A stretch of DNA of 64,000 nucleotides from an uncultured Campylobacter sp. (GTDB lineage Bacteria > Campylobacterota > Campylobacteria > Campylobacterales > Campylobacteraceae), in contig NZ_CALGPY010000006.1 in NCBI RefSeq assembly GCF_937959485.1, positions 1 through 64,000 on the forward strand, in the 5' to 3' direction. A program made the translations under genes and the position numbers. Below are positions 9,853-19,218 of this stretch, piece by piece. How positions within the stretch are numbered: position 1 is the stretch's first letter; each line of letters starts with the position of its first letter. The notes under the pieces are model-generated. The model searched no databases. It worked only from the letters and a program-made list of their open reading frames with translations, and had not been told where the DNA came from.

Positions 9853-9905
9853 CCGATAAATTCCAACCGATAAATTCCAACCGATAAATTCCAACCGATA
9901 AATTC
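9853..9905. repeat. 14-bp tandem repeat, 3.8 copies
   Basis: The unit CCGATAAATTCCAA is repeated three times exactly from 9853, and a fourth copy ends at 9905. It lies in non-coding DNA 36 bp after the GyrI-like relic. No function is evident. Confidence 0.9.
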
Positions 9906-10075
9906 CGCTAGCTAGTCCATCATTTCCGCATAAATCATAAATTTTCATAAATTTAACGCCGCCTTTCTTGCTTTATATTAAAATTTCGCTAAAATTACCG
10001 CATTAAATTTGAGGCGCAAACGGAGCTTAAGCTTAAACCGCTTGCGGGCAAATTAAATCCATTCAAGGAGCTTTT

Positions 10076-11452
10076 ATGAGCGGTGTTGCGTTAATCATCT
10101 GCTTCGCCATAGCGGTCGTCGTGATGATTTTTTTGATCTCCAAAGCAGGCGTTCACCCGTTTTTGGCGCTAATGCTTATCTCCCTGGCGCTCGCGATCGT
10201 CGCGGGCATACCGCTAGCCAAGATCCCCGCGATTATCGGCGACGGATTCAGCGGCACGTTTAAGAGTATCGGTATTGTCATAATCTTCGGCGCGATCATC
10301 GGCACCGTGCTCGAAAAGACGGGCGCGGCGCTCAAACTCGCCGATATGGTCGTAAACGTAGTCGGGCAAAAGCGCCCCGAGCTTGCGATGCTCATAATGG
10401 GCTGGATCGTGGGTATCCCCGTATTTTGCGACAGCGGCTTCGTCGTTTTAAACCCGATCCGAGAAGCAATCAGCAAAAAAATCGGCGAAAATCCGGTCGC
10501 TCTTGCAGTAGCGCTCTCCGGCGGACTCTACGCCTCGCACGTATTCATCCCGCCGACTCCCGGACCGATCGCCGCAGCAGGTGCCGTAGGTCTAGGCGGC
10601 AATCTGCTGCTCGTAATCGCAATGGGCGCGGTAGTGTCCTTGCCGGTGCTGATCGCCACATACTTTTTTTCTAAAAAAGTCGCCAAAAACGTCCATATAA
10701 GCGAAGCCGAAGCGAATGAAGTAATCGCTAAAAGCTACGACGATCTGCTTAAACAATACGGCAAATTGCCGGGCGGATTTTTAAGCTTAGCCCCTATTTT
10801 GGTGCCGATCCTATTTATGGCGCTGGGCTCCGTCGCCAAGATCCTAAAAGTAGGCGGGTTTGCGGGCGAAATTTCGCAATTTTTAGGAAATCCTATCATC
10901 GCGCTAGCCTTGGGCGTAGTTTTTGCGGTATTTTTGCTCGTACAAACCGGCAAACTAGGCGAATTTAGCGAGCTCACCAACGAATCCTTAAAAATCGTAG
11001 GCCCGATCCTCTTTATAACCGCAGCGGGCGGAGTGCTAGGCAAGGTCATCACCGACGCCGGCTTCGTAACCTACATCAAGGACAATGCGACCGCGATTAA
11101 AGCCGCGGGGATTTTCTTCCCGTTCTTAATCTCGGCCGTCTTAAAAACCGCACAAGGAAGCTCCACCGTTGCGATCATCACTACAGCTTCGATTATGGGG
11201 GCGTTTAACGTGGATGGCTCGCTAATGCAGGTACTGGGCTTCACCTCCGAAATGTCCGGCGCGCTTGTGGTAATGGCGATTGCAGCGGGCGCGATGACGG
11301 TTTCGCACGCTAACGACAGCTACTTTTGGGTCGTTACGAATTTCAGCAAGATGAATCCGCAGCAAGGCTACCGCACTCAAACAATGCTGACGCTAATTAT
11401 GGGCATTACGGGCATGATCAGCGTGTGGGTTTTGTCGCTGTTTTTGATCTAG
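10076..11452 (+). CDS. GntP-family permease, probably glycerate/gluconate
   Basis: A 458-residue inner-membrane transporter with 12 or more hydrophobic segments and family landmarks GIPVFCDSGFVVL, HVFIPPTPGPIAAAG and KTAQGSSTVAIITT. GntP permeases import gluconate and related sugar acids by proton symport. A glycerate kinase gene follows on the same strand 395 bp later, so glycerate is the most likely substrate (inference). AAGGAG precedes the ATG. A strong inverted repeat (11514-11555) follows the gene. Confidence 0.9.
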   Translation: MSGVALIICFAIAVVVMIFLISKAGVHPFLALMLISLALAIVAGIPLAKIPAIIGDGFSGTFKSIGIVIIFGAIIGTVLEKTGAALKLADMVVNVVGQKRPELAMLIMGWIVGIPVFCDSGFVVLNPIREAISKKIGENPVALAVALSGGLYASHVFIPPTPGPIAAAGAVGLGGNLLLVIAMGAVVSLPVLIATYFFSKKVAKNVHISEAEANEVIAKSYDDLLKQYGKLPGGFLSLAPILVPILFMALGSVAKILKVGGFAGEISQFLGNPIIALALGVVFAVFLLVQTGKLGEFSELTNESLKIVGPILFITAAGGVLGKVITDAGFVTYIKDNATAIKAAGIFFPFLISAVLKTAQGSSTVAIITTASIMGAFNVDGSLMQVLGFTSEMSGALVVMAIAAGAMTVSHANDSYFWVVTNFSKMNPQQGYRTQTMLTLIMGITGMISVWVLSLFLI

Positions 11453-11847
11453 GTTAGCTTATTCTAGCCGCTACCGCGCTAAATCCGTGCGGAGCGCTAC
11501 GGGCATCTACCAGCGGCTAGCTACATAAAATTCTTTAAATTTACGTAGCTAGCCGTACCGCGCAAATGCTCTAGGACATTAAAATTTCGTATAGCGGAGT
11601 TTTAAATTTACACACAAAGCCTCAAGGAGCGAAATTTTAAAATTCTATCACTACGGAATTTTAAAATTTAGCCGAAATTTTGTGGCTTACAGAATTCTAA
11701 AATTCCACGACATGAAATTTTAAAATTTGCCCCATAAATTTGGCAACGAGATTTTAAAATTATACTCTTGCTTCAGTCTTGTCATCGTAAATTTAGCCTA
11801 CGCGCTGTAAAATTCCAAAATTTTAAAATACCAGCTAAAGGAAAAAT
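11453..11847. other. Spacer with an AATTTTAAAATT palindrome array
   Basis: 395 bp between the permease and glycerate kinase genes. After the stem-loop at 11514-11555 come five copies of a 15-bp G-[AG]A-ATTTTAAAATT-like palindrome at about 11631, 11655, 11691, 11714 and 11748, separated by 23-36 bp. No gene. AAAGGAA before 11848 is the ribosome site of the kinase gene. Confidence 0.6.
11514..11555 (+). terminator. Stem-loop after the GntP permease gene
   Basis: Inverted repeat with arms 11514-11529 (CGGCTAGCTACATAAA) and 11540-11555, 15 of 16 positions paired, loop of 10. It begins 61 bp after the permease stop. No strong U-run follows, so it may act as an mRNA 3'-end stabiliser rather than a classical terminator. 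Confidence 0.5.
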
Positions 11848-12984
11848 ATGAAAGTTTTAGTCGCGATCGATTCGTTTAAAGGCTCTCTTAGTTCGCTTGA
11901 GGCGGGCAACGCCGTAAAATCAGGCATCGAAAAGCTAGGCTGCGAGGTGCTCGTCAAGCCTATCGCAGATGGCGGCGAAGGAAGCGTTGAAGCCCTTACC
12001 GACGCGCTAAAAGCTAAGTTCATGGACGTCATCGTAGCAAATCCGTTAGGCGAAAAAACGCCCGCGCGCTACGCCTTAAAAGGCGAGCTAGGCATCTTAG
12101 AAATGGCGTCCGCATCAGGTCTGCCACTCATCGAAAAATCGCGCCGCAACCCGCTAAAAACGAGCACTTATGGCTTTGGCGAGATGATAGCGCATGCGAT
12201 CGCACACGGCGCGCGAAAGTTTATCATCGGCATCGGTGGAAGTGCTACGAATGATGCGGGTATGGGTATGCTGCGCGCGCTTGGTTTTAAATTTAAAGAT
12301 GCAAATGGCGCAGAGCTTGCAGGAGCGGGCGAGGATCTGATTAAACTCGCCACGATAGATTGCACTTCGGTGCTACCGCATCTTAAAGAATGCGAGTTTC
12401 TTATTGCCTGCGACGTGGATAATCCGCTTTTTGGCGAAAATGGCGCGGCATATATTTACGCTCCGCAAAAGGGCGCGGATGCGGCGATAGTAAAGCAGCT
12501 CGATGCGGGACTTATAAATTTTGCAAGCGTCGTAAGTAAGCACCTCGGACGCGAGCTTTGGAATAGCCCCGGAGCAGGAGCTGCCGGCGGGCTAGGCTTT
12601 GGCTTTGTGAGCTTTCTAAACGCGACGCTTAAGCCGGGCATCGACATCATCACCGAAGAGATCGGGCTAGATCGCGATATGAAAGGCGTCGAGCTCGTCA
12701 TCACAGGCGAAGGAAGGCTCGATTTTCAAAGCTCGATGGGCAAAACCCCTTGCGGTGTCGCAAAGATTGCTGCTTCTTACGGCGTGCCCGTAATCGCGCT
12801 GGCAGGCGGCATATCGCCCTGTGCCAGCGGCTGTAATGAGCTAGGCATAGGCGCATTTTTTTGCATCCTAAACGAACCGATGAGCCTTGAGCGCGCGATG
12901 GAAAAAGAGACCGCAACACGAAATTTAGCCCGCGTCGCCGAACAAGCGGTGAGATTGTTTCTGCTAGGGCACGGCGCTAAATAG
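11848..12984 (+). CDS. Glycerate 2-kinase (GarK/GlxK family)
   Basis: A 378-residue kinase starting MKVLVAIDSFKGSLSSLEAG, the family signature, with GIGGSATNDAGMGML and the late ITGEGRLDFQSSMGKTP motif. The family phosphorylates D-glycerate to 2-phosphoglycerate, feeding lower glycolysis. Length is that of E. coli GarK/GlxK (about 380). Its neighbour is a GntP permease, which suggests uptake and use of glycerate, a useful trait in an otherwise non-saccharolytic genus. AAAGGAA precedes the ATG. Confidence 0.93.
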   Translation: MKVLVAIDSFKGSLSSLEAGNAVKSGIEKLGCEVLVKPIADGGEGSVEALTDALKAKFMDVIVANPLGEKTPARYALKGELGILEMASASGLPLIEKSRRNPLKTSTYGFGEMIAHAIAHGARKFIIGIGGSATNDAGMGMLRALGFKFKDANGAELAGAGEDLIKLATIDCTSVLPHLKECEFLIACDVDNPLFGENGAAYIYAPQKGADAAIVKQLDAGLINFASVVSKHLGRELWNSPGAGAAGGLGFGFVSFLNATLKPGIDIITEEIGLDRDMKGVELVITGEGRLDFQSSMGKTPCGVAKIAASYGVPVIALAGGISPCASGCNELGIGAFFCILNEPMSLERAMEKETATRNLARVAEQAVRLFLLGHGAK

Positions 12985-14832
12985 GGCTTTTGGGCTAAAA
13001 TTTTAAGGCGCGGGCACTAAAACTTGCAGCGGGTACGGCGCGTATGTGCGCAGGGATATGGCGCGGCGGTGGCTCACAACAAATAAGCACGACAAAGTGC
13101 GGCAGGAGGCGAGCATGGCAAAGAAGCTAAATTTTATGCAGGATGGATTTGCGTGCTTTAAAGGCACGGCGCGATCTTGACGCAGATGCGGTGACGCGCA
13201 GCTTACAAGGCATAAAAAATATACGCGAAGAAGCAGGCGAGAGCCACAACGATGGACGTTATTAAAGTAGCAGCCGCGGCAAGAGGATATGGGCTATGGC
13301 ATGCATGCGCGGCGAGCAAATACCGCGCGCAGCTTACGACGGGCGGCAAAATTTCATCCACCATAGACCACGGGTAGGCAGATAAAATTTTGCATTAAAA
13401 CGTAGCTTTGCCGAAATTCTAGCGCGTTTGAAGATACAGAGCAATCGGATGAGAGTTAAGACAGCGGACGGCTCGGCGGTGACATAGCGGCGTGAAATTT
13501 TCGGCGCAAAAATTTATTTTACCGCGCGATACAAACGCAAGGCGCGCTTTAAAACTCATTTCCAATCAAGCGGTTCGCGAACCCTCACAATACATACCTC
13601 AAAACATGACTAAAACAAATAGAATTTTAAAATTTGACCGCCGTATTCGCAGCCTATGAGATTTGCAACGTAAATTTAAAAGCAGCGATCCGCCTTATGA
13701 AATTTCGTTTAAATTTTAGCCCGCGATATGTCCGTCTTTAGGCGAAAAAGGCCGCTCAATCGCAAGATCGCGCTTCTTGCAAAGATGGCGGCGCATTACT
13801 TCACTCGCTCACAAAGCCCGTCAGCTTTCCGATGACGCTTTGATGAGAGGTGGGCTGCGTCTGCGTAAATTCGTATTATTAGGATCGCGGATTTGCTTAT
13901 CGCTAAATTTAGTGCGGATGCGGTCACCGTACGCCGCTACGACAGGGGTGAGCTTTCGTTAAATTTACTCCGATCGCACTATGTTTTGCGATAAAAATTT
14001 ATGAAATTTTATTTTCGATCGGCGCCAAAAAATTTTATAAAGCTCTATTTTAAAATTTGCGGCACGGGTACGTACCGACCAGGTCGTCAAGCTAAAATCA
14101 AAATTCCAAGCGGCGAATGCAGAAAACCCTCGCGCCTAGCGTATCTGCGGCGGCGGTACGGGCACGCTAAATTTATCGCTTTTGGGACGCAAAAGATGCG
14201 CAGGCGCGGGCAAAATTTATTGATTTTAGAGTTTAAAGCATCGAATTCGCGCGCCTAGGCTAAATTTTAAAATTTAAAGCGCACGACGCTTCGGACGTAT
14301 CCACGCGACTGCAAGCGCTCATAAAATTCGCCCGAAGCAAGGTTGTAAAACTGCGGGCGGCCGCAAAATTTATCGCCGCAAAAATCAAAACCGCGAAAGC
14401 AAAAAGGCTCCACGAGCGCTCGCTGCCGCACCCGCCCGAGCAAATTAAAATCGCATAATCCGCCTGGTTGGCATACGCGGAGGGCGCTGCTGCGGGCATT
14501 TGCACTTAAATCCGGTGCGATCGCAATGCGATTTAAAACCACGCCTGCTTAAATTCGCGCCGTTTCGGTTCGCTCGCAATCACATCTCGCCGCAGTAGCG
14601 CTATAAATTTGCGCCGCCGCGATTTATGCGCATTCAATCGCTACGGCAAGGGTAAAATTTCAAAATCTAGGTCCATACGCGCCGATTTGCGCCGCCCAAA
14701 ATCGCGCGGATCGAATTTGCGCTACCGCAATCCGCGCAGATTAAAGCGCCGCCGTTTAAAAGCGTAAAATTTACCCCTCAAACGGCGGCGCGAAATTTCA
14801 CTAAAATTTCATCTTTAAATCCGGCGCGCGAT
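12985..14832. other. 1.85-kb gene desert
   Basis: No gene I can support. The frames present (for example 13777-13962, 14001-14258) have no family signature and arginine-rich, low-complexity translations typical of non-coding GC-rich DNA. Two tiny frames near 13115-13265 have a good AGGAGG site but no recognisable product. A minus-strand frame, 14267-14542, looks more protein-like and is listed separately. The region is probably decayed accessory DNA between the glycerate genes and the dnaQ-rpe backbone. Confidence 0.55.
14267..14542 (-). pseudogene. Possible C-terminal gene remnant, unidentified
   Basis: A minus-strand frame of about 90 codons whose last 45 residues read like real protein (RGFDFCGDKFCGRPQFYNL, then GEFYERLQSRGYVRS and a basic end). 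The first half is poorly protein-like and no ribosome site or start is convincing. I do not recognise the family. It may be the 3' end of a lost gene; it could also be chance. Confidence 0.25.
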
Positions 14833-15639
14833 TTATAAAATTTCGCCCTCGCCGCGCTCCGAAATCTGCGGCCTAGGCAGCGCCAGGCTCTTTGCGGTTT
14901 TGCTAAAAAGTATCAGATCCTCGGTGCTTTGCACGCTCCACGGCAGGCGCTTTAGAGCGAATTTAAAAATTTCAAAGCAGGAAACGGCGTCGCTAAATGC
15001 GCGGTGGTGGACGTTTTGCACGCCTAAAAGCTCTTTTAGCGAGCCGAGCCCATATCTTTGCGCCTCGATCGTGCGACGCGCGAGCTCGACGGTGCAGAGC
15101 CTGCGATTTAAAAGCATTCCAAAGCCGCATTTTTGCAGGCTCGCGTCGATGAAGCCGTAGTCAAATTTGACGTTATGCGCCACAAAAACGCTATCGCCTA
15201 AAAACAGTCTAAATCGCTCCAGCACGCTAGCTAGCGGCGGTGCGCCCACCAGATCGTCCGAGCGGATCCCCGTAAGCTCCGTGATATTTTCGGGCACGAC
15301 GGGCGCGTAAACGAAGCTCTCGAAGCGGTCCAGCTCCTGCGTGCCGCGCGCTTTTATCGCGCCGATTTCGATGATCTGGCCGTTTGAAAGCCCACCGTTC
15401 GTCTCGATGTCCACGAAGCAAAAAATTTCGTCCGAAATGTCCGTCTCACGGGTTTTGAGCGTAATTTTGCCGTTGTCGAGCTTTATTATCTCTATGCCCA
15501 GCGCCCGCCACATCGAGAGGTCTTTGGGCTCGAAAAGCTCAGTAATTTCAGCAATGTCGCTTGCTTTTGAGATAAAATCGTAATAATTTATGCTCTTTTG
15601 AGCTAGTAAATTTATGAGATTTTCGATTCTATGCGTCAA
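14833..15639 (-). CDS. DnaQ-like 3'-5' exonuclease (DEDDh)
   Basis: A 268-residue protein with a complete DEDDh exonuclease core: Asp77 and Glu79 in FVDIETNG, Asp160 in NVKFDYGF, His212 and Asp217 in HHRAFSDA. An N-terminal helical extension of about 70 residues precedes it. It probably proofreads for DNA polymerase III or trims DNA. The start is TTG at 15639 with AGGGG nearby; the next Met is residue 43 and would leave the extension out. It lies 21 bp after rpe on the same strand, an arrangement also found in C. jejuni. Confidence 0.88.
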   Translation of the reverse strand: MTHRIENLINLLAQKSINYYDFISKASDIAEITELFEPKDLSMWRALGIEIIKLDNGKITLKTRETDISDEIFCFVDIETNGGLSNGQIIEIGAIKARGTQELDRFESFVYAPVVPENITELTGIRSDDLVGAPPLASVLERFRLFLGDSVFVAHNVKFDYGFIDASLQKCGFGMLLNRRLCTVELARRTIEAQRYGLGSLKELLGVQNVHHRAFSDAVSCFEIFKFALKRLPWSVQSTEDLILFSKTAKSLALPRPQISERGEGEIL

Positions 15640-15660
15640 AATTTTACCCCTATGTCGCGC

Positions 15661-16302
15661 CTAAATTTTAAGCGCACGGATCGCCTCCGTGTAGTCGTTT
15701 GAAGAAAATATGTAGTTGCCCGCTACCACGACGTCGGCGCCAGCTTCGTCGATACCTGCGATATTCAGCCCGTTTACGCCGCCGTCGACCTCGATGAGGC
15801 ATTTTGCGCCTTTGCGATCGATCAGCTCGCGCAGCTGCTTAATTTTCTCAAGCGCCGAGGGGATAAATTTCTGCCCTCCAAAGCCCGGATTGACGCTCAT
15901 CAAAAGCACCATATCGACCTCGCCCAAAATAAACTCCAGCGCGCTAAGCGGAGTATGCGGATTTAGCACGACCGCGGGCGAGACGCCGCTGCGGCGTATA
16001 TGATCTATGAGGCGCAGCGGGTGCTGCTCCTCCTCGATGTGGAAGCTAAGAAATTTCGGCTTTAGCGGCAAAAAAAGATCGACGAAAAACGGCACGTTTT
16101 TAACCATCAGATGGATGTCTAAAGGCTTGCTGCTCGCCTTTGCCGCGGCGCTTGCTACGAGCGGTCCGATCGTGAGATTGGGTACGAAATGCCCGTCCAT
16201 CACATCTACGTGAATGAGATCGGCGCCCGCTTCGCAGACTGCGCGAATTTCCTCCGCAAGCCTTCCGAAATCCGCCGATAAAATGCTGGGTGCGACATAC
16301 AT
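15661..16302 (-). CDS. rpe: Ribulose-phosphate 3-epimerase
   Basis: A 213-residue TIM-barrel enzyme interconverting ribulose 5-phosphate and xylulose 5-phosphate. Signatures: MYVAPSILSADFGRL, LIHVDVMDGHFVPNL, LMSVNPGFGGQKFI and EVDGGVNG. Full length for the family. AAAGGAA precedes the ATG. It is cotranscribed with the dnaQ-like gene and divergent from rpmB. Confidence 0.97.
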   Translation of the reverse strand: MYVAPSILSADFGRLAEEIRAVCEAGADLIHVDVMDGHFVPNLTIGPLVASAAAKASSKPLDIHLMVKNVPFFVDLFLPLKPKFLSFHIEEEQHPLRLIDHIRRSGVSPAVVLNPHTPLSALEFILGEVDMVLLMSVNPGFGGQKFIPSALEKIKQLRELIDRKGAKCLIEVDGGVNGLNIAGIDEAGADVVVAGNYIFSSNDYTEAIRALKI

Positions 16303-16409
16303 TAAGATTCCTTTAAAATTTAAAGATGCGGAATTTTACTTAGTTTTGTCATAAATTTCGCTAAATTTGAACCGGAGCGAATTTTAAGCATAATTTGAAA
16401 TTTTTTCGC

Positions 16410-16415
16410 TATAAT
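16410..16415 (+). promoter_or_regulatory. -10 box of the rpmB operon
   Basis: TATAAT after a T-run (TTTTTTCGC), 37 bp before the rpmB ATG. This T-rich plus TATAAT layout is the usual Campylobacter sigma-70 promoter; the same arrangement precedes hinT. Confidence 0.65.
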
Positions 16416-16446
16416 CGTCATTTATTTTAATCATCAAGGATTTATT

Positions 16447-16638
16447 ATGGCAAAAAGATGCGCAATCACCGGCAAAGGTGCGATGGTGGGAAACAACGTC
16501 AGCCACGCAAACAACAAAACGAAGAAGAAATTTCAGGTCAATCTACGCACCATCCGCGTTCAGCTACAAGACGGCTCAACCAGACGAATCAAAGTCGCCG
16601 CCTCAACTCTACGAACTATGAAAAAGCAATCAAAATAA
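16447..16638 (+). CDS. rpmB: 50S ribosomal protein L28
   Basis: A 63-residue basic protein starting [20 protein letters not shown], the L28 signature, with a lysine-rich middle. It is a structural protein of the large ribosomal subunit. Only one Cys is present, so the zinc-type CxxC pairs of some L28 proteins are absent. CAAGGA lies upstream. It is 18 bp from the channel gene and probably cotranscribed. Confidence 0.97.
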   Translation: MAKRCAITGKGAMVGNNVSHANNKTKKKFQVNLRTIRVQLQDGSTRRIKVAASTLRTMKKQSK

Positions 16639-16656
16639 CCTCTTAAAGAGGAATTT

Positions 16657-17787
16657 ATGTCTGTTTTGGACAAGATCAAGCGATTCCTCGACTGGTCCGG
16701 CTCGACTAAGCCGGACATCAACCTCTACACAGAAATTTACGACCAGCTACGTCCTTTTCGCTTACCGCTGATAACCATCGTATTGATGATGCTAATCGGC
16801 ACATTAGGCTATGTCTTTATAGCGGGCTTTTCGCTCGTAGACGCCTTTTATCAAGCAGGCATGACCTTCACGACGGTAGGCTTTACCGAAGTAGCGCCGA
16901 TATCGCCCGCGGGTAGAATTTTTACCGTCTTATTCATCCTAATGGGCTTTGGAACCTTTTCGTTTTGCCTGGGCGTCGTCGTCGAGGTCATAAAAAACGG
17001 CAAACTTCAAAATTTACTTAGGGAGCAACGAATGATCAATAACATCGCAAGACTCAAAAACCACTACATTATCTGTTACAACAACATCTACTGCGCCGAG
17101 CTTGCCAAGCAGTTTCGCGAAAATCATCTGCCTTTTGTCGTGATCGACCCCGATCCCGCTCTAGCTAAAATTGCCGAGGAAAACCGCTATCCATATTTCA
17201 TCGTAGGCGAGCCGCACGTAGAAACTACAATGCTAAAAGCGCATCTGTCATCTGCGAAATCTGTCATCACGCTAAGTCCAAATTTAGCCGATAATATCGC
17301 AATAATCTCGCTCGTGCGCCTATACGAAAAGGAGCTTGGTCGCATCACCCCCTACTTCATCATGGCAAATAGCGATGATGACAGCGACACCGAGAGGCTA
17401 AAAAAACTCGGCGCAAATTCTATCGTCTCACCCTCTAAGCTCGCCGCACAAAGGCTCTCTGCGATCAGCGTGCGCCCCGATATGGAAAACATTTTGGAGC
17501 GATTTTTGTATAAAAAAGACTCACTCATCGATATCGAGGAGATCACGGTGCCCGATTTTTCATGGATCCGCTTCAAGCGCCTAAAAGAAACTCGCCTGCG
17601 CGATTTTACAAACGCCGACGTCGTGGGAATCAAAGAGCCCAACAGCCGCTTTATCCCGATGCCGGATGGCGACTACCTCATCGGTACTGGGGTAAAATTT
17701 TTAGTCATCGGCACGGCAGAGGGTATCCGCAACACGAAAAAGCTCATCCGCAGCAAATACAAGCCACAGGAGATGAGATATGTTTAA
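16657..17787 (+). CDS. Potassium channel protein with degenerate RCK domain
   Basis: A 376-residue inner-membrane protein: helix 1 (about 36-58), pore loop, helix 2 (about 88-112), then a TrkA-N/RCK-like domain (about 135-255) and a TrkA-C domain (about 290-370). The pore has TTVGFTEV (residues 72-79) where most K+ channels have TVGYGD. The first nucleotide-binding loop reads IICYNNIYCAEL (138-149) where RCK domains have a GxGxxG motif; all three glycines are missing, yet the acid after strand 2 (VVID) is kept. It resembles the Helicobacter-type K+ channels. AGAGGAA precedes the ATG; its end overlaps argJ by 8 bp. Confidence 0.85.
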   Translation: MSVLDKIKRFLDWSGSTKPDINLYTEIYDQLRPFRLPLITIVLMMLIGTLGYVFIAGFSLVDAFYQAGMTFTTVGFTEVAPISPAGRIFTVLFILMGFGTFSFCLGVVVEVIKNGKLQNLLREQRMINNIARLKNHYIICYNNIYCAELAKQFRENHLPFVVIDPDPALAKIAEENRYPYFIVGEPHVETTMLKAHLSSAKSVITLSPNLADNIAIISLVRLYEKELGRITPYFIMANSDDDSDTERLKKLGANSIVSPSKLAAQRLSAISVRPDMENILERFLYKKDSLIDIEEITVPDFSWIRFKRLKETRLRDFTNADVVGIKEPNSRFIPMPDGDYLIGTGVKFLVIGTAEGIRNTKKLIRSKYKPQEMRYV

Positions 17788-18973
17788 AATCACTAAGCTC
17801 GAGGGCGGCTTGCAGAATGTCGAGGGCTTTTATTTTGATGGCGTAAATTCGGGCTTTAAAAAAGAGGGGAACGATCTGGGATTTATCCGCGCGGATGAGC
17901 CTTTTGCCGTAAGCGCGATCTTTACGAGCAATAAATTTCAAGCCGCGCCGATTAGGCATTTCAAAAGGGCACAAGAGCGCGCAGGCGGGGAGCTTAAAAC
18001 AAATTTTATCCTCGTAAATTCTAAAAACGCAAACTCTATGACCGGGGAGCAAGGCATCGCCGATATTGATGAAATTTTTAGCGAGCTTGGCAAAAAAATC
18101 CCTCTGATAAACCCTGTCATGAGCTCGACCGGCGTCATCGGATACCGCCTTAAAAAGGAAAAAATTATCGCCGCCGCGCAAAATTTTGACCTTTCGGCAC
18201 GAAACTCGAACGCTCTAGCCACCGCCATTATGACGACAGATACGATAAAAAAAGAGCTTGCATATGAAATTTCTTTAGAAAACGGCGAGAAATTTCACAT
18301 CGCAGCCGTTTGCAAGGGCGCAGGTATGATCAATCCTGCGCTTGCAACTATGCTCTGCTTCATCCTAACCGACGCAAAAATCCCGCGCGCTGATATGGAC
18401 GAGCTGCTAAAAAAGGCAGCGGAGCAGAGTTTCAACACCGTAAGCGTCGACGGCGATACCTCCACCAATGATACGATTATGCTCTGCAGCAGCGCTAAAT
18501 GCGCTTACGAAAAGGACGCCTTCGCCTCCGCGCTAAACGCCCTGACGCGCGAGCTTGCGCTAATGCTGGTAAAAGACGGCGAAGGCGCAAACAAGCTGGT
18601 GCGATTTAGAGTAAGCGGTGCCGCAAACGCCCAGGATGCCCGCAGGGCGGCAAAGGCGCTTAGCAATTCGCCGCTTGTTAAAACGGCGATCTTCGGCGAA
18701 GACCCGAATTGGGGTCGCATAGCCTCCACCATAGGCGCCTGCGGTATCGAATGCGACGAAGAAAAGCTGCGTATCAAATACGACGACGTGCTACTTTATG
18801 ACGCGCAAAATCGCGAACTGGACGCCGCGCGCGAGGCCGCGGCTCACGCCATAATGCAGCAAAAAAGCTTTACGATCTGGTGCGATTTAGGGCTCGGAGA
18901 GGGCGAGTTTAGCGCGTACGGCTGCGATCTTAGCTACGACTACGTAAAAATCAACGCCGATTATAGATCATAA
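17780..18973 (+). CDS. argJ: Bifunctional ornithine acetyltransferase/N-acetylglutamate synthase
   Basis: A 397-residue ArgJ of the arginine pathway, which transfers acetyl from N-acetylornithine to glutamate. The self-cleavage site is in KGAGMINPALATML, with Thr190 as the new N-terminal nucleophile after Ala189. Other signatures: SKNANSMTGEQG, MTTDT, and EDPNWGRIA. Full length. Its ATG lies inside the end of the channel gene (ATGTTTAA overlap), so the two are translationally coupled; no metabolic link is evident. Confidence 0.96.
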   Translation: MFKITKLEGGLQNVEGFYFDGVNSGFKKEGNDLGFIRADEPFAVSAIFTSNKFQAAPIRHFKRAQERAGGELKTNFILVNSKNANSMTGEQGIADIDEIFSELGKKIPLINPVMSSTGVIGYRLKKEKIIAAAQNFDLSARNSNALATAIMTTDTIKKELAYEISLENGEKFHIAAVCKGAGMINPALATMLCFILTDAKIPRADMDELLKKAAEQSFNTVSVDGDTSTNDTIMLCSSAKCAYEKDAFASALNALTRELALMLVKDGEGANKLVRFRVSGAANAQDARRAAKALSNSPLVKTAIFGEDPNWGRIASTIGACGIECDEEKLRIKYDDVLLYDAQNRELDAAREAAAHAIMQQKSFTIWCDLGLGEGEFSAYGCDLSYDYVKINADYRS

Positions 18974-19185
18974 AGATTCACAGCTCGCTTCATAACCTAA
19001 AAATCTCGTCTCGAAAATAGCGAATAGCAGCAGGGCTTTAAAGCTCTACCCTAAAATTTTATCATTTAAATTTGCCTGTTTTAAATTTTTAAATACTAAA
19101 ATTTCATCTCTTAAAATTTAGAATTTCATCCGCTAAATTCAGTCTAAATTTGATAGCTGAAATTAGGTTTTAAGCGCTTTATTGA

Positions 19186-19191
19186 TATACT
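19186..19191 (+). promoter_or_regulatory. Probable -10 box for the DUF465 gene
   Basis: TATACT in TTGATATACTTG, 27 bp before the ATG. An almost identical TTGATATACTT stands before znuA. Confidence 0.5.
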
Positions 19192-19218
19192 TGAATAAAC
19201 TTTTCAAAGGAGTAAAGT

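Larger units (their letters stand above)
8966..10075. other. Gene-poor 1.1-kb region with relics and repeats
   Basis: No credible gene. It contains an uninterrupted run of eight C (9177-9184), many AAAATTTT words spaced by GC-rich segments, a degraded 5' end of a GyrI-like gene (9761-9817) and a 14-bp tandem repeat (9853-9905). The end carries the AAGGAG site of the GntP permease. The pattern suggests decayed genes rather than regulatory DNA. Confidence 0.6.

Noticed and set aside
11631..11762. CRISPR-like appearance of regularly spaced palindromes
   Set aside because: Units are only 15 bp, vary in sequence, spacers are unequal and AT-rich, and no cas gene is present.
13115..13265. Two tiny frames (22 and 40 codons) after an AGGAGG site
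   Set aside because: No recognisable product, overlapping frames and a poor neighbourhood; kept only as a remark on the desert.
13777..14258. Plus-strand frames of 61-85 codons
   Set aside because: Arginine-rich, no ribosome site, no family motif; typical of GC-rich non-coding DNA.
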